From contig CAJTPW010000001.1 in assembly GCA_910578465.1 (NCBI GenBank), positions 124,001 to 188,000 of the forward strand: a stretch of DNA of 64,000 nucleotides, read 5' to 3'. Below the pieces are notes generated by a model. That model had not been told where the DNA came from and made no database searches. It saw only the letters and a list, made by a program, of their open reading frames with translations. Positions 24,746-33,075 of this stretch are shown piece after piece (position 1 is the stretch's first letter; every line of letters begins with the position of its first letter). Both the position numbers and the translations under genes were made by a program. This DNA is from an uncultured Vampirovibrio sp. (GTDB taxonomy: Bacteria > Cyanobacteriota > Vampirovibrionia > Gastranaerophilales > Gastranaerophilaceae).

Positions 24746-24975
24746 AAATCCGGGACACAGCGCACACTGCGGGTATATGTGGCAGCATTGGAACCAGTGT
24801 TCCATACACCGCTATTTAGCCAGCCGTTGTAATAGTTACTGCCGGTAGGCGTGCCTGACCATATGACGTTCGGGATGCAGTTGTTATTGTATGAGCCCGG
24901 GCAGCCACCGCTACGGCTCTGGCACTGCAAGGCGCCGTAACTGCCTGAATTGCCGTCACAGAGTAATCTGTAGCA
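24745..24975 (-). pseudogene. array B, cassette B4
   Basis: Reads LCDGNSGSYGALQC, GGCPGSYNNNCIPNVIWSG, NYYNGWLNSGVWN and RSVRCVPDLFF, then runs into the P1 arm. The junction to B5 is a short hairpin (AGCA...TGCT). Confidence 0.7.
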
Positions 24976-24984
24976 TTTTTGTGC

Positions 24985-25240
24985 TTCAAATCCAAGGACA
25001 CAGCGCACACTATAGGCCCCAAGGTATGGACTGGAGTTAGTTTTGAACGTACCGCTATTCAGATACCTGTAATTACCAAAACTCTCGCCGCTAATAACGG
25101 TGCCCGACCAAACAACATTCGGCTCGCAGTTGTCGTTCTTGCCTGCGCCCGGGCAGCCGCTGTTGTGGGTTTTACACTGCAAAGCGCCGTAACTGCCTGA
25201 ATTGCCGTCACAGAGCTGCTTTGCGCAAGGTTCCTGTGGG
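24985..25240 (-). pseudogene. array B, cassette B5 (leader-proximal)
   Basis: Reads QLCDGNSGSYGALQC, SGCPGAGKNDNCEPNVVWSG, YRYLNSGTFKTN and YSVRCVLGFEAQK. Upstream the frame can be followed back through YPQEPCAK to the leader, but no start codon with a ribosome site precedes it. Confidence 0.7.
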
Positions 25241-25324
25241 TATTTTATTCAAATTTGCTTTCACCGGCGTATCCGCAAATTTAATTCGATATCCTGCGTC
25301 GTCATCGTAGCGCTATTTACTTGG

Positions 25325-25562
25325 GCTTGCACTCTTTTTCAATGTACGGCTGTGTCTTAAAATAAAAGCAGGTAATTTGGCTTAACAGCATAAACTCTGC
25401 TAAGCGGTAGTTGAAATTTCAACCGTAAACCGCAAAAACTGATTTCTGCGGCCCCGCCTGACGATTTGAATTCCCGTTCTGCTAAAACCCGTAAGCCTTA
25501 GCACTCTAAGGGATTGTTTCATAACCAATAATACCCGAAAAACTTGATACGGGGCAAATATA
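25325..25562 (-). other. array B conserved structured leader
   Basis: Counterpart of 16560-16830. Plus-strand hairpins are TGCTAA/TTAGCA (25480-25503, loop AACCCGTAAGCC), CCGCAAAA...TGCGG (about 25425-25451) and GCTTAACAG...CTGCTAAGC (about 25379-25405). Compared with array A the first stem has changed TGTCA to TGCTA with the matching change on the other arm. The segment between leader and cassette reads SRTLKKSASPSK, stop, RYDDDAGYR, which looks like a decayed coding stretch. Confidence 0.62.
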
Positions 25563-25569
25563 TTAAATA

Positions 25570-25604
25570 CAAAAAGCGCTCTCACAAAGGAGAACGCTTA
25601 TAAA
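25570..25604 (-). terminator. terminator of the metallopeptidase gene
   Basis: On the minus strand AAGCGTTCTC, a seven-base loop, AGAGCGCTTTTT. It separates the metallopeptidase gene from the array B leader. Confidence 0.75.
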
Positions 25605-25628
25605 TTTAACCTTTAAAACTATTGTGAT

Positions 25629-26204
25629 TTAGTTAAGAGCTGCATATACAGGGTTTTGAGCGATTACTTGTTCGATTGCTCCGCCTTTGCCGTTGTCTTT
25701 TGCGTTTAATTTAGCGATTTTGTTTTCTCTTTTAACAAGCGGATGAGTTGAATAAGCAACTGTAGGGTCTTTTCTAACGAATGCATTCCAGGTTGAAACT
25801 TCTTTAAGCCAAGCTCTTAATTCTTCTTGTTTTGTGTTTGTCATTGTGTGATGTTGGCTTTCGTGAGCGATTAAGCAAGCTATAGCTTCAAGAGGAGCTT
25901 CTTTGTGGATTTCGTTGATAAATATAACAAGTGAACCTGCTTTTGTTTTCGTTGTGAAAGCTTCGCAATCGCCGCAACCGTAGATGTCAAGGTTTCTGAA
26001 CATAATTCTTATCGGTTTACCTGTAGCGTTTTGGCCTTTTAAAACAGAGATTACATCTCTTTGTCCAAGGTCGTTTAACATATATAAAGAAGCAGCTATT
26101 CTTGAATTTGCAGTGTTTTCAGCAAAATCGTTTGCTTGAATTGTGTTAGCCTTCGCAAAGAAGAGAGTCATTATTATTGCCACTACTATAAAAAACTTTT
26201 TCAT
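25629..26204 (-). CDS. secreted zinc-metallopeptidase-like protein
   Basis: A 191-aa protein with a signal peptide (MKKFFIVVAIIMTLFFAKA). A zinc-peptidase-type helix is seen near residue 115, IACLIAHESQHHTMTN, with HExxH spacing as HESQH, and an acidic run (KQEELRAW) about ten residues later that could supply the third ligand. Two close cysteines (YGCGDCEAF) may form a disulfide or bind metal. It is periplasmic or secreted. The substrate is unknown. Its terminator lies directly before cassette array B. Confidence 0.72.
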   Translation of the reverse strand: MKKFFIVVAIIMTLFFAKANTIQANDFAENTANSRIAASLYMLNDLGQRDVISVLKGQNATGKPIRIMFRNLDIYGCGDCEAFTTKTKAGSLVIFINEIHKEAPLEAIACLIAHESQHHTMTNTKQEELRAWLKEVSTWNAFVRKDPTVAYSTHPLVKRENKIAKLNAKDNGKGGAIEQVIAQNPVYAALN

Positions 26205-26425
26205 CCTATTTCGTCCTTGTTATTAAATTCATCCTCTGTATATTCAGTTAATCGGCAATTTTATTTTCAACTTTATGATTTTTCTTTGTATTGTTACATA
26301 AATTAACATAACCTACAGAGCCCCTCTCTGTGCGGAATATCAAATCTTTGAAAAACGTTTAAAGTGGGAATGAGTGAAGCGGCATATAAAATTTGCCTTT
26401 AAATAAGGAATCTTTAAGTGGAACT

Positions 26426-26980
26426 ATGCAAAGAGACTTTTTTCGTATCCTGTTAAATAAAGCCTTGGTGTGCCTGTTTTTTCTTTTTGTACCGTTTTTG
26501 TCGATACTTCCTGTGTTTTCCGAGGTTCAGCCCACATTTTACATTACGGCGGAAGAAATTATGAATGCGATGCCGACTCCGCCCGATGTTGAATTTTCCG
26601 AAAAGCACAACAGGGAAATTGCCGTAATGGAAAAGAGGCATTTTTCAAACGTAAATAAATTCGACAGTGATAAATACCGTATTGCAAAACTTGAAGAACA
26701 CCTTTTGGGGCGCACATGGGAGTTTTTGCCTGTGGATGATCGTATGAGAAAACTAAAGCTTGCAAGCCAGAGAAAAATGCTTTCAGGAACCTCAATTCCC
26801 TTGTCTTTGAAACGTGCAGGGTTTTCTCCGAAAAGAATTGCAAACGATTCAACGCCTGTTTATGATGACAACGATAATGTCGGGCTTATCGACGGCTTTT
26901 TAAGACTTATGAATCCTGATGCTTTTGAAGCATATTCTGCCCGCAAGAAAAGAATGTATGAACAGTACGGGTATGAATAA
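26426..26980 (+). CDS. secreted/anchored protein with KLEEHLLGRTWE-type repeat, 184 aa
   Basis: The start is set at ATG 26426, which begins a hydrophobic N-terminus (FFRILLNKALVCLFFLFVPF); an ATG 33 bp upstream only adds a polar stretch. It acts outside the cytoplasm or as an anchored protein. The central pattern IAKLEEHLLGRTWEFLPVDD, then RMRKLKL, resembles short repeats (RLE..VFG.....L..R...LE) I associate with exported proteins of this lineage. No catalytic motif is seen. Confidence 0.6.
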   Translation: MQRDFFRILLNKALVCLFFLFVPFLSILPVFSEVQPTFYITAEEIMNAMPTPPDVEFSEKHNREIAVMEKRHFSNVNKFDSDKYRIAKLEEHLLGRTWEFLPVDDRMRKLKLASQRKMLSGTSIPLSLKRAGFSPKRIANDSTPVYDDNDNVGLIDGFLRLMNPDAFEAYSARKKRMYEQYGYE

Positions 26981-27048
26981 AAGCCAGTTTATGCCCCTTG
27001 CAAGAATTCTCTGCTCATTGTATTATTAAATTAAATCAGGAGAATTTT

Positions 27049-27294
27049 ATGAACCAAATCACAAAAATTGCGTGGGATTTAAATGAAAAAACCCCGAACA
27101 GATATGAACTAGTTTATGAATTAATCGAGCTTGCAAAAAAACTTGTTGATGAGTCTCAGATGAAGAAAAATAAAGACGATTTCGGCTATGATTTTGAAGC
27201 ATCTTACGATTCCAATATTAAAAAAGAAAAACCCGTACAGCATGCTATTATGGTAAAAGCTTCAGAATCTGATGATTCAGGCCTTGTAGGATAG
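27049..27294 (+). CDS. rpoZ: probable RNA polymerase omega subunit
   Basis: An 81-aa protein with AGGAG eight bases before the chosen ATG. The pattern TPNRYELVYELIELAKKLVD corresponds to the omega core (NR-[YF]-x-L-V...A..A..L), the part that wraps the beta-prime C-terminus and helps assemble RNA polymerase. The acidic C-terminal tail is variable in the family. Omega genes are short, so confidence is moderate. It is followed 29 bp later by a purine nucleoside phosphorylase gene. Confidence 0.65.
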   Translation: MNQITKIAWDLNEKTPNRYELVYELIELAKKLVDESQMKKNKDDFGYDFEASYDSNIKKEKPVQHAIMVKASESDDSGLVG

Positions 27295-27323
27295 TTTTAA
27301 AGATACCTTGCGGGATATTTAAA

Positions 27324-28124
27324 TTGCAATTGACAGTCGGTTTTATAAAGGAAAAAATAGGAGATTTCGTGCCTGAAATCGCCCTCGTTTTGGGCTCGGG
27401 CCTCGGGGAATTTACGAAAAATCTGAACGGAATACAAATTCCCTATTCTGAAATCCCTGATTTTAAAGTGTCCACGGTTCAAGGGCACAAGGGCTCGTTG
27501 TTTTTCACGGAAATTTTCGGGAAAAAACTTGTCGTTATGCAGGGAAGACTCCATTTTTACGAAGGATACGAGCTTTCAGACATCACATATCCCGTTAAAG
27601 TTTTTAAAAAACTCGGTGTAAAAACCCTTATTTTAACAAACGCTGCAGGTTCGCTTCAAAAAGAACTTGTACCGTCTGATTTAATGCTTATTAAAGATCA
27701 TATAAATTTCACCGCTAAAAATCCGCTAATCGGCAAAAACGATGATACTCTGGGAGAGAGATTTCCCGATATGTCCGATATTTACACATCTTCGCTTCGC
27801 AATCTGGTTAAAACCTGCGCTAAGGAAGAAGGCATCTGCCTTAAAGAAGGTGTTTATCTTATGACAACGGGGCCAAGCTATGAAACGCCTGCTGAAGTCA
27901 GGATGTTCGGGCTTCTCGGGGCTAATGCCGTCGGCATGTCTACTGTGCCCGAGGCAATCGTTGCAAATTATCTGGGGCTTCAAACCATTGGTATAAGCTT
28001 GATTACAAACTATGCAAGCGGTATTTCAAGTGAAAAATTGAGCCATAAAGAAGTGGTTGAAATGGGAAATATTGCAACGGAAAAGTTTACAAAGCTTGTA
28101 AATTCCATTATAAATAAATTGTAG
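27324..28124 (+). CDS. punA: purine nucleoside phosphorylase
   Basis: A 266-aa trimeric-type enzyme that splits inosine or guanosine with phosphate to give base and ribose-1-phosphate. Signatures: VLGSGLGEF near residue 22, STVQGHKGS (phosphate-binding His), MQGRLHFYEGY, LILTNAAGSL and GPSYETPAEVRMFGLLGANA, then VGMSTVPEAIVA. The start is a TTG at 27324 since no ATG fits. Nucleotide salvage in the cytosol. Probably in an operon with the omega gene. Confidence 0.93.
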   Translation: MQLTVGFIKEKIGDFVPEIALVLGSGLGEFTKNLNGIQIPYSEIPDFKVSTVQGHKGSLFFTEIFGKKLVVMQGRLHFYEGYELSDITYPVKVFKKLGVKTLILTNAAGSLQKELVPSDLMLIKDHINFTAKNPLIGKNDDTLGERFPDMSDIYTSSLRNLVKTCAKEEGICLKEGVYLMTTGPSYETPAEVRMFGLLGANAVGMSTVPEAIVANYLGLQTIGISLITNYASGISSEKLSHKEVVEMGNIATEKFTKLVNSIINKL

Positions 28125-28313
28125 CTCTTTATTGGTGCAGCCCTCCACCAGCTTTTCAGGTGCATTTATAACATTTTGAAAACCAAAAAGTTAAAGGGTA
28201 AAGTTTTTTAAAAAACGTCCGATAATACAATTGTAATACTCGACGATAAAACCGAAGGAATTTTAAATTGTAAACAGGCGCAAAGAACGGATTTTTAGAA
28301 AGGCAAAGCATTT

Positions 28314-29912
28314 ATGAGTGAAATTCAATTTCAAAATGACATTCAGCTTTTAATTAATATTTTGCCCGCTAAAATTAAAAGGCACATTCAAAGCGGCGTT
28401 TTGGACGATGCCATTGAAATTGTTCTTGATATCGGAAGAATCCCCGAGGTGCGCCTTGGCAACGGAAAAATTTTGTATCTGGGCTCGGATAATGTTGTAT
28501 CGGATGACCTTGAATTTATAACCGAAAAAATTCCCGAATTTACATCTGATAACCGCTCGGGGATTGCGGGAACACTGCACAGAATTAGTGCAATCAGAAA
28601 CCGGCAGGGAAAAATTATCGGCCTTACAATGCGTATTGGCCGTGTTATAACGGGTACAATTGCCTGTATTAAAGATTTTGTTATGCAAAATAAAAGCATT
28701 CTCTTTTTGGGGCGTCCGGGGGTCGGTAAAACCACAAAACTCCGTGAAATTTCAAGGCTTGTAGCCGACGAGCTCGGCAAGCGTGTTGTTGTTGTGGATA
28801 CATCAAATGAAATTGCGGGTGATGGGGACGTTGCACACCCTGCAATCGGAAAAGCAAGAAGAATGCAGGTTTCTCAGCCCGAGTTTCAAAAAGACATAAT
28901 GATTGAGGCGGTTGAAAACCATACACCTGAAGTCATCGTTGTGGATGAAATCGGGACGGAGCTTGAGGCGCAGGCTGCAAGGACGATTGCAGAGCGCGGC
29001 GTTATGCTTATTGCAACAGCGCACGGAAATACGCTTGAAAACATTATTAAAAACCCTGCAATGTCTGATTTAGTGGGCGGGGTAAGTTCCGTAACCCTCG
29101 GAGACGAAGAGGCAAAGCACAGGGGGTGTCAAAAGACCGTTCTTGAAAGAGAAAAACAGCCCACATTTGATATTGTAATTGAAATTATCGACAGAAATAC
29201 ACTTGCTGTCTATAAAAATACGGCAGAAGCGGTTGATTACATTTTAAGAGGCTGGCCGATTACGCCTGAAATAAGAAAAGTGGATGAAAATTATGATACA
29301 AAACCTTCAGGCCCCGATAATATTATGGACAAAGTAAACGAGCTTGACAGCAGGGCAGGAAGCGCAAACAGCCCTTTGAATTTCTCGTTTAACAGGCAAA
29401 AGTACGTCGATGATGTAAAAAACCATAAAAAAATCTATATTTATGCCGTGAGCCGCTCTATTGTAGATAAAATCATAGAAAGGCTTGATATTAACGCAGA
29501 GATTGTTCGAAACGTTGAAGATGCGGATTTTGTTATTGCCCACAAAAACTTTGCAAAGGGCGGAACGAAGGTGCTCGCGGTTGCAAATGATTACAGGCTT
29601 CCCGTTTATTTCGTGCGCACAAATTCAATGTCTCAAATTCAAAAGGTTTTAAAAGACGCGCTTCATTTAACGCAGGAGCAGGTTTATGAGCACAAATACA
29701 CGGGGTATATGGACGAAACGGAACTTGCGCTTGATGAAGCAAAGGCTGCAATCGCAAAAGTGATGGAAGGCGCAGAAACCGTTGAGCTTCAGCCCCAGCC
29801 TAAGAACATAAGAAAACTTCAGCATGAGCTTGTGGATGCGCACAATCTTTCTTCAATAAGCGAAGGCGAAGGAGCAGCAAGGCATTTAAGGATATTTAGA
29901 GGAAAAGAGTAA
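28314..29912 (+). CDS. Ycf45-like AAA ATPase
   Basis: A 532-aa protein related to stage III sporulation AA-type ATPases and to Ycf45 of cyanobacteria and algae. Walker A is GRPGVGKTTKLREI near residue 135; VVVVDTSNEIAGDG and the Walker B run EVIVVDEIGTELEAQAARTI follow, then ERGVMLIATAHGNTLENI. The C-terminal third (ENPPRLNIN-like RLDINAEIVRNVEDADFVIA ... ALDEAKAAIAKVM) should hold the nucleic-acid-binding part described for this family. A poorly understood family; its presence is one of the cyanobacterial-lineage signs here. Confidence 0.85.
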   Translation: MSEIQFQNDIQLLINILPAKIKRHIQSGVLDDAIEIVLDIGRIPEVRLGNGKILYLGSDNVVSDDLEFITEKIPEFTSDNRSGIAGTLHRISAIRNRQGKIIGLTMRIGRVITGTIACIKDFVMQNKSILFLGRPGVGKTTKLREISRLVADELGKRVVVVDTSNEIAGDGDVAHPAIGKARRMQVSQPEFQKDIMIEAVENHTPEVIVVDEIGTELEAQAARTIAERGVMLIATAHGNTLENIIKNPAMSDLVGGVSSVTLGDEEAKHRGCQKTVLEREKQPTFDIVIEIIDRNTLAVYKNTAEAVDYILRGWPITPEIRKVDENYDTKPSGPDNIMDKVNELDSRAGSANSPLNFSFNRQKYVDDVKNHKKIYIYAVSRSIVDKIIERLDINAEIVRNVEDADFVIAHKNFAKGGTKVLAVANDYRLPVYFVRTNSMSQIQKVLKDALHLTQEQVYEHKYTGYMDETELALDEAKAAIAKVMEGAETVELQPQPKNIRKLQHELVDAHNLSSISEGEGAARHLRIFRGKE

Positions 29913-29914
29913 AG

Positions 29915-30541
29915 TTGAATTTGTTTGACCTTATTTTTACAGGTAAGAAAAACTCTAAAACATCCGTGCGGTCTTTGGTAAAAAGAAGCACAACACGCAC
30001 GGATGTGCTTGACGGGATAAAAATTTTATATAAAAAACATCCTTTTTCAAAAAATATAAGAATCAGCGTAAAGCCTGACGGCCGTGTGCTTGTCACCATG
30101 CCAAAAAATGCCTCTTTTTTGCGTGCAAAGGAGTTTGTTTTAAAAAATAAGGACTGGATAAAAGAAAGGGTTTCAAAAAGCACGCCAAAAACACGGGAAA
30201 ATGAAGCTGTTATTGAAGAAAGACGGAAGCTTGCGCACAAAATCCTCCCTAAAAGGCTGGATGAGCTTGCAAGAAAATACGGTTTTAAATATGCAAAAGT
30301 TTTTGTGAAAAACCAGAGAACCGTCTGGGGAAGCTGTTCCTACAGGAATAATATCAATCTGAATCTGAATCTGGTTGCGCTTGATAGTGAATTTATCGAT
30401 TATGTTTTATTGCACGAACTTACGCATACGGTACATAAAAACCATCAAAAAGCCTTTTATGATTTGCTTACAAAGAATATGCCAAATGCTCTAGATATCC
30501 AAAAAAGGTTGAAAAAGATTAAAATTTCCGCCCTGAAATAA
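29915..30541 (+). CDS. YgjP-like metallopeptidase-domain protein
   Basis: A 208-aa protein. The C-terminal half has the YgjP (DUF45) signature: WGSCSYRNNINLNLNLVALD, then VLLHELTHTVHKNHQKAFYD, an HExxH zinc site with a downstream histidine. The N-terminal half (IRISVKPDGRVLVTMPKNAS) is also typical. Family members sit beside type I restriction or housekeeping genes; the substrate is unknown. It begins with TTG two bases after the Ycf45-like stop, with AGAGGAAAAGAG upstream, so it is co-translated. Confidence 0.85.
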   Translation: MNLFDLIFTGKKNSKTSVRSLVKRSTTRTDVLDGIKILYKKHPFSKNIRISVKPDGRVLVTMPKNASFLRAKEFVLKNKDWIKERVSKSTPKTRENEAVIEERRKLAHKILPKRLDELARKYGFKYAKVFVKNQRTVWGSCSYRNNINLNLNLVALDSEFIDYVLLHELTHTVHKNHQKAFYDLLTKNMPNALDIQKRLKKIKISALK

Positions 30542-30608
30542 CTTTGAATTAATTATCGGGCTTTGGTATTCAAGGTGCCAAGGAAGCTTACAAGGCTTAT
30601 AAAAAGTG

Positions 30609-31196
30609 TTACTCCACAATATTTATCAAGCCTGTGTTTATGTCAAAATAGGCCTTTACAATCTTTAAACCTTCAAATTCAAAGGCATTTTTTATTATAT
30701 TTGATTTTACAAGGAGCCTGTGTTTGCATACCTCTAAATACTCTTTTGCAAGGGTATCATAGTCTTCAAGCCCTTTTTCGTGCTTTACCGATTGCACCTG
30801 ATAGATAAGATTTTCAAAACAGTCGTTATAAAGGGGCGCATTCATTGCATATTTCATAACGCCGCAATCCTGATGTCCTAAAATTACAAGAAGCTTGATT
30901 TTGAGCTTTTTTACCGCGTATTCAATGCTCTCCAGAACATTCGGGCCGATTGTGTTTCCTGCCGTTCTGACGCAAAAGAGCTCGCCAAGGCCCGTGTCAA
31001 AAAGGATTTCGGGGGATACTCTTGAATCGGAACAGCCAAGAACGATTGCATAAGGTTTTTGTCCTTCTTCAAGGCTTTTTAGCATTGAATCGAAACAATA
31101 GTTTTTAATTTCAGGCTTTCCTTCTATAAACTTTTTATTCCCTTCAAGCAAGAATTCAAGCGCTTTTTCAGGTGTTTCAAAACTCAAATTTCTCAT
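30609..31196 (-). CDS. can: beta-class carbonic anhydrase
   Basis: A 195-aa enzyme for fast interconversion of CO2 and bicarbonate. The zinc ligands are C55 in LGCSDSRV, H108 and C111 in LGHQDCGVM; D57 and R59 form the catalytic dyad. The RTAGNTIGP loop is present. GGAGTTAATATT precedes the ATG. It is monocistronic between a convergent peptidase-like gene and a small helical gene. No carboxysome genes are nearby, so it probably supplies bicarbonate for biosynthesis. Confidence 0.95.
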   Translation of the reverse strand: MRNLSFETPEKALEFLLEGNKKFIEGKPEIKNYCFDSMLKSLEEGQKPYAIVLGCSDSRVSPEILFDTGLGELFCVRTAGNTIGPNVLESIEYAVKKLKIKLLVILGHQDCGVMKYAMNAPLYNDCFENLIYQVQSVKHEKGLEDYDTLAKEYLEVCKHRLLVKSNIIKNAFEFEGLKIVKAYFDINTGLINIVE

Positions 31197-31240
31197 AATA
31201 TTAACTCCGCTTTGGCTGTTTAAAATTATTATACCAAATA

Positions 31241-31435
31241 TTATGTCGCATAGATTGTTTTTCTTGCTTCATCCAGCTCTTTTGAGATTAATTCCGCTAC
31301 AATTGCGCCTTCGGGGCAGTTTTCGTTTGCAAAAGGGGTAAAAAGCTCGTTAATCGTTTTTATGTTGCAGAGTATTCCTTCCACATCCAAGAGTTTCCCT
31401 CTCAGCTTCATGATTTCATCGTCTTTTTTAGCCAT
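31241..31435 (-). CDS. small helical protein paired with AbrB-like gene, 64 aa
   Basis: Starts MAKKDDEIMKLRGKLLDVEG, then ILCNIKTINELF, CPEGAIVAELISKELDEAR. It is the counterpart of the 69-aa protein at 3877-4086 and likewise divergent from an AbrB-like gene. AGGAG lies six bases before the ATG, and TATAAT further up. The conserved AEL(L/I)SKEL helix may be the interaction surface. Function unknown. Confidence 0.68.
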   Translation of the reverse strand: MAKKDDEIMKLRGKLLDVEGILCNIKTINELFTPFANENCPEGAIVAELISKELDEARKTIYAT

Positions 31436-31535
31436 ATTTTCTCCTATGTTTAGATTTTAATGTAAATTATAATACCATATAAATCTAGATTTTTTTATAA
31501 ATTTTAATATAATAGTATTAAAACTTAATAAAAGT

Positions 31536-31541
31536 TATAAT
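31536..31541 (+). promoter_or_regulatory. -10 box of a leaderless promoter
   Basis: TATAAT, then CTCAAT, then ATG at 31548. The six-base gap leaves no room for a ribosome site. Confidence 0.55.
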
Positions 31542-31547
31542 CTCAAT

Positions 31548-31733
31548 ATGAGAAAAAAGATTATAAAACTTAGCACAACGAGCGTGGGCATAACCTTAAG
31601 CCCTGTGTTTTTGGAGCTTCTTGGTATTGAAAACCCTAAAGAAGCCCATAAATATACACTTGATGTCTCATTTAAAGACAATTCCCTGATTTTAAAAGAC
31701 CCCATAAAAACCGAAGACGATAAGGAAGAATAA
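31548..31733 (+). CDS. AbrB/MazE-like DNA-binding protein, 61 aa
   Basis: Starts MRKKIIKLSTTSVGITLSPV, a swapped-hairpin pattern like the protein at 3603-3776 (K-x-x-x-x-x-S-x-G-I-x-(I/L)), and ends in an acidic tail. It is divergent from the 64-aa helical protein; the spacer holds the palindrome AAATCTAGATTT and several AT-rich half sites. A repeat of the 3.6-4.1 kb module. Confidence 0.72.
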   Translation: MRKKIIKLSTTSVGITLSPVFLELLGIENPKEAHKYTLDVSFKDNSLILKDPIKTEDDKEE

Positions 31734-31819
31734 ACCCCAAAAATGTCAAGAAAAGGTTAAGGAAGCAAGAGCTTTTTAAAAATGGTGTTATGGTAAAAAT
31801 ATGCTGAAGACTAAACTTT

Positions 31820-32212
31820 TTATGGTTGAAAAAGAAGCCATAAAAATATTGAGCATGGCAAAGTTTCAACTGCTGCGCCTATCCAAAAAGGAATAATTGC
31901 GTAAAGCGGATATTTTCTTTCCGTTGTATCTTTTGATTTATATTTTTTCCATAAAAATTCAAGAAGAAATGCAATTAAAGATAAAATGCCAAGCCAAACA
32001 ACACCGCAAAAAACAAACGCAGAAACTATTTCCACACCATGTGCGGCGCATAGCGGATAATCTGCGGCAAAATGGCACCCTGCAGCTTTGTCAATCTTGA
32101 ATGCATCAGGCAAAGCAATAAATTCAATATAAGTGAACGAAGCTAAAGAAATATATCCAATGATACTAAATATTTTCAGCGAATTATATTTAATCAAACT
32201 ATTTAATTTCAT
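31820..32212 (-). CDS. small polytopic membrane protein, 130 aa
   Basis: The start is set at ATG 32212, seven bases after a TATAAT box; upstream ATGs lie within the promoter. Three or four membrane helices are seen (IFSIIGYISLASFTYIEFIA, IVSAFVFCGVVWLGILSLIA, YAIIPFWIGAAVETLPCSIF). It is divergent from a toxin-like gene 34 bp away, so an immunity role is possible but unproven. No family is recognised. Confidence 0.6.
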   Translation of the reverse strand: MKLNSLIKYNSLKIFSIIGYISLASFTYIEFIALPDAFKIDKAAGCHFAADYPLCAAHGVEIVSAFVFCGVVWLGILSLIAFLLEFLWKKYKSKDTTERKYPLYAIIPFWIGAAVETLPCSIFLWLLFQP

Positions 32213-32219
32213 AAGCTGA

Positions 32220-32225
32220 ATTATA
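32220..32225 (-). promoter_or_regulatory. -10 box of a leaderless promoter
   Basis: On the minus strand TATAAT, then TCAGCTT, then the ATG at 32212. Confidence 0.5.
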
Positions 32226-32246
32226 ACACAAGGAAAGGAAAAACAA

Positions 32247-32990
32247 ATGAACAAACTTGAAGATTTAGAATTTGCCAAGGATTTTAAAGATGAAATGTTT
32301 AACAAGACGATGCATTATCAAAAGATTTACGGTTTTAAGGCAAACAAAGAAAATAAAACCCATGCAACCTGGAATAATGAGGCAGATGCATTCAAACATG
32401 CTTTTATGCAGGCAATTGGAACATTGAGATATTCTAAACCTGCCGCACAATTTATGGCTTGGCGCCATGAACAAAATGGAAACCAAGACTACAAACAGCC
32501 CAAAGGTGAAGAAAATATGGACACTTGGAATAATAAGGTCGGAAGAGAGATTGCAGATGAAGTAAGAAAAATTAAAGGCAACTTTGGTGGTAAATTAACC
32601 GAAAAACAAATTGAAGATATTGTTGCCGCAAAAATTATGGAAAGGATGAAAAGGGGCGATTTGATTACACATCCTTCCGACAAAAGAAACCATAAAGATT
32701 ATGATAAATATATGAAAAAAGACAGAAGCACGGGATATGCTGCAAATATTATCGACAATAAAAATGAACAGGAAAAAGCCTATTATGCGCTTGAAGACGT
32801 TGGTAAAATGTCAACTGAAGAGTTTTCAAGCGTTGAAGATATTATAAACAGACAAATGGAAGAAGGCACAATGTATAATAAGGAATATTTTGAAACCCAA
32901 GTTCAAGACGGAAATTTAATTTGGGTGGATGAATATGTCAGAGATGACGGCACAAAGGTAAAAGGACATTACAGGTCAAAAGCTTCCTAA
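32247..32990 (+). CDS. DUF6973-like toxin-domain protein
   Basis: A 247-aa soluble protein with GGAAAGGA before the ATG. Residues 30-105 carry NNEADAFKHAFMQAIGTLRY, MAWRHEQNG and MDTWNNKVGREIADEV, the pattern (N..ADAFRHA...A, AHE, D..NN..GR) of a His/Glu-containing domain often found at the ends of polymorphic toxins and phage-like proteins. The C-terminus has WVDEYVRDDGTKVKGHYRS, a short tail also common in such proteins. There is no signal peptide. A divergent small membrane protein lies next to it. Enzymatic activity is not established. Confidence 0.6.
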   Translation: MNKLEDLEFAKDFKDEMFNKTMHYQKIYGFKANKENKTHATWNNEADAFKHAFMQAIGTLRYSKPAAQFMAWRHEQNGNQDYKQPKGEENMDTWNNKVGREIADEVRKIKGNFGGKLTEKQIEDIVAAKIMERMKRGDLITHPSDKRNHKDYDKYMKKDRSTGYAANIIDNKNEQEKAYYALEDVGKMSTEEFSSVEDIINRQMEEGTMYNKEYFETQVQDGNLIWVDEYVRDDGTKVKGHYRSKAS

Positions 32991-33012
32991 ATTAATCGTT
33001 TTCAAGATAAAA

Positions 33013-33052
33013 TTTTGGCGCCCAATGCTTTTGCAAAAAAGGCGCCAATTTA
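33013..33052. terminator. bidirectional terminator
   Basis: TTGGCGCC and GGCGCCAA form a GC-rich stem between the toxin-like gene (plus) and serS (minus). Confidence 0.8.
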
Positions 33053-33075
33053 TAAAGTTTTTTGGGTAAAACGGG

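Noticed and set aside
23662..25562. Diversity-generating retroelement variable repeats
   Set aside because: No reverse transcriptase, no template repeat and no adenine-specific substitution pattern are evident.
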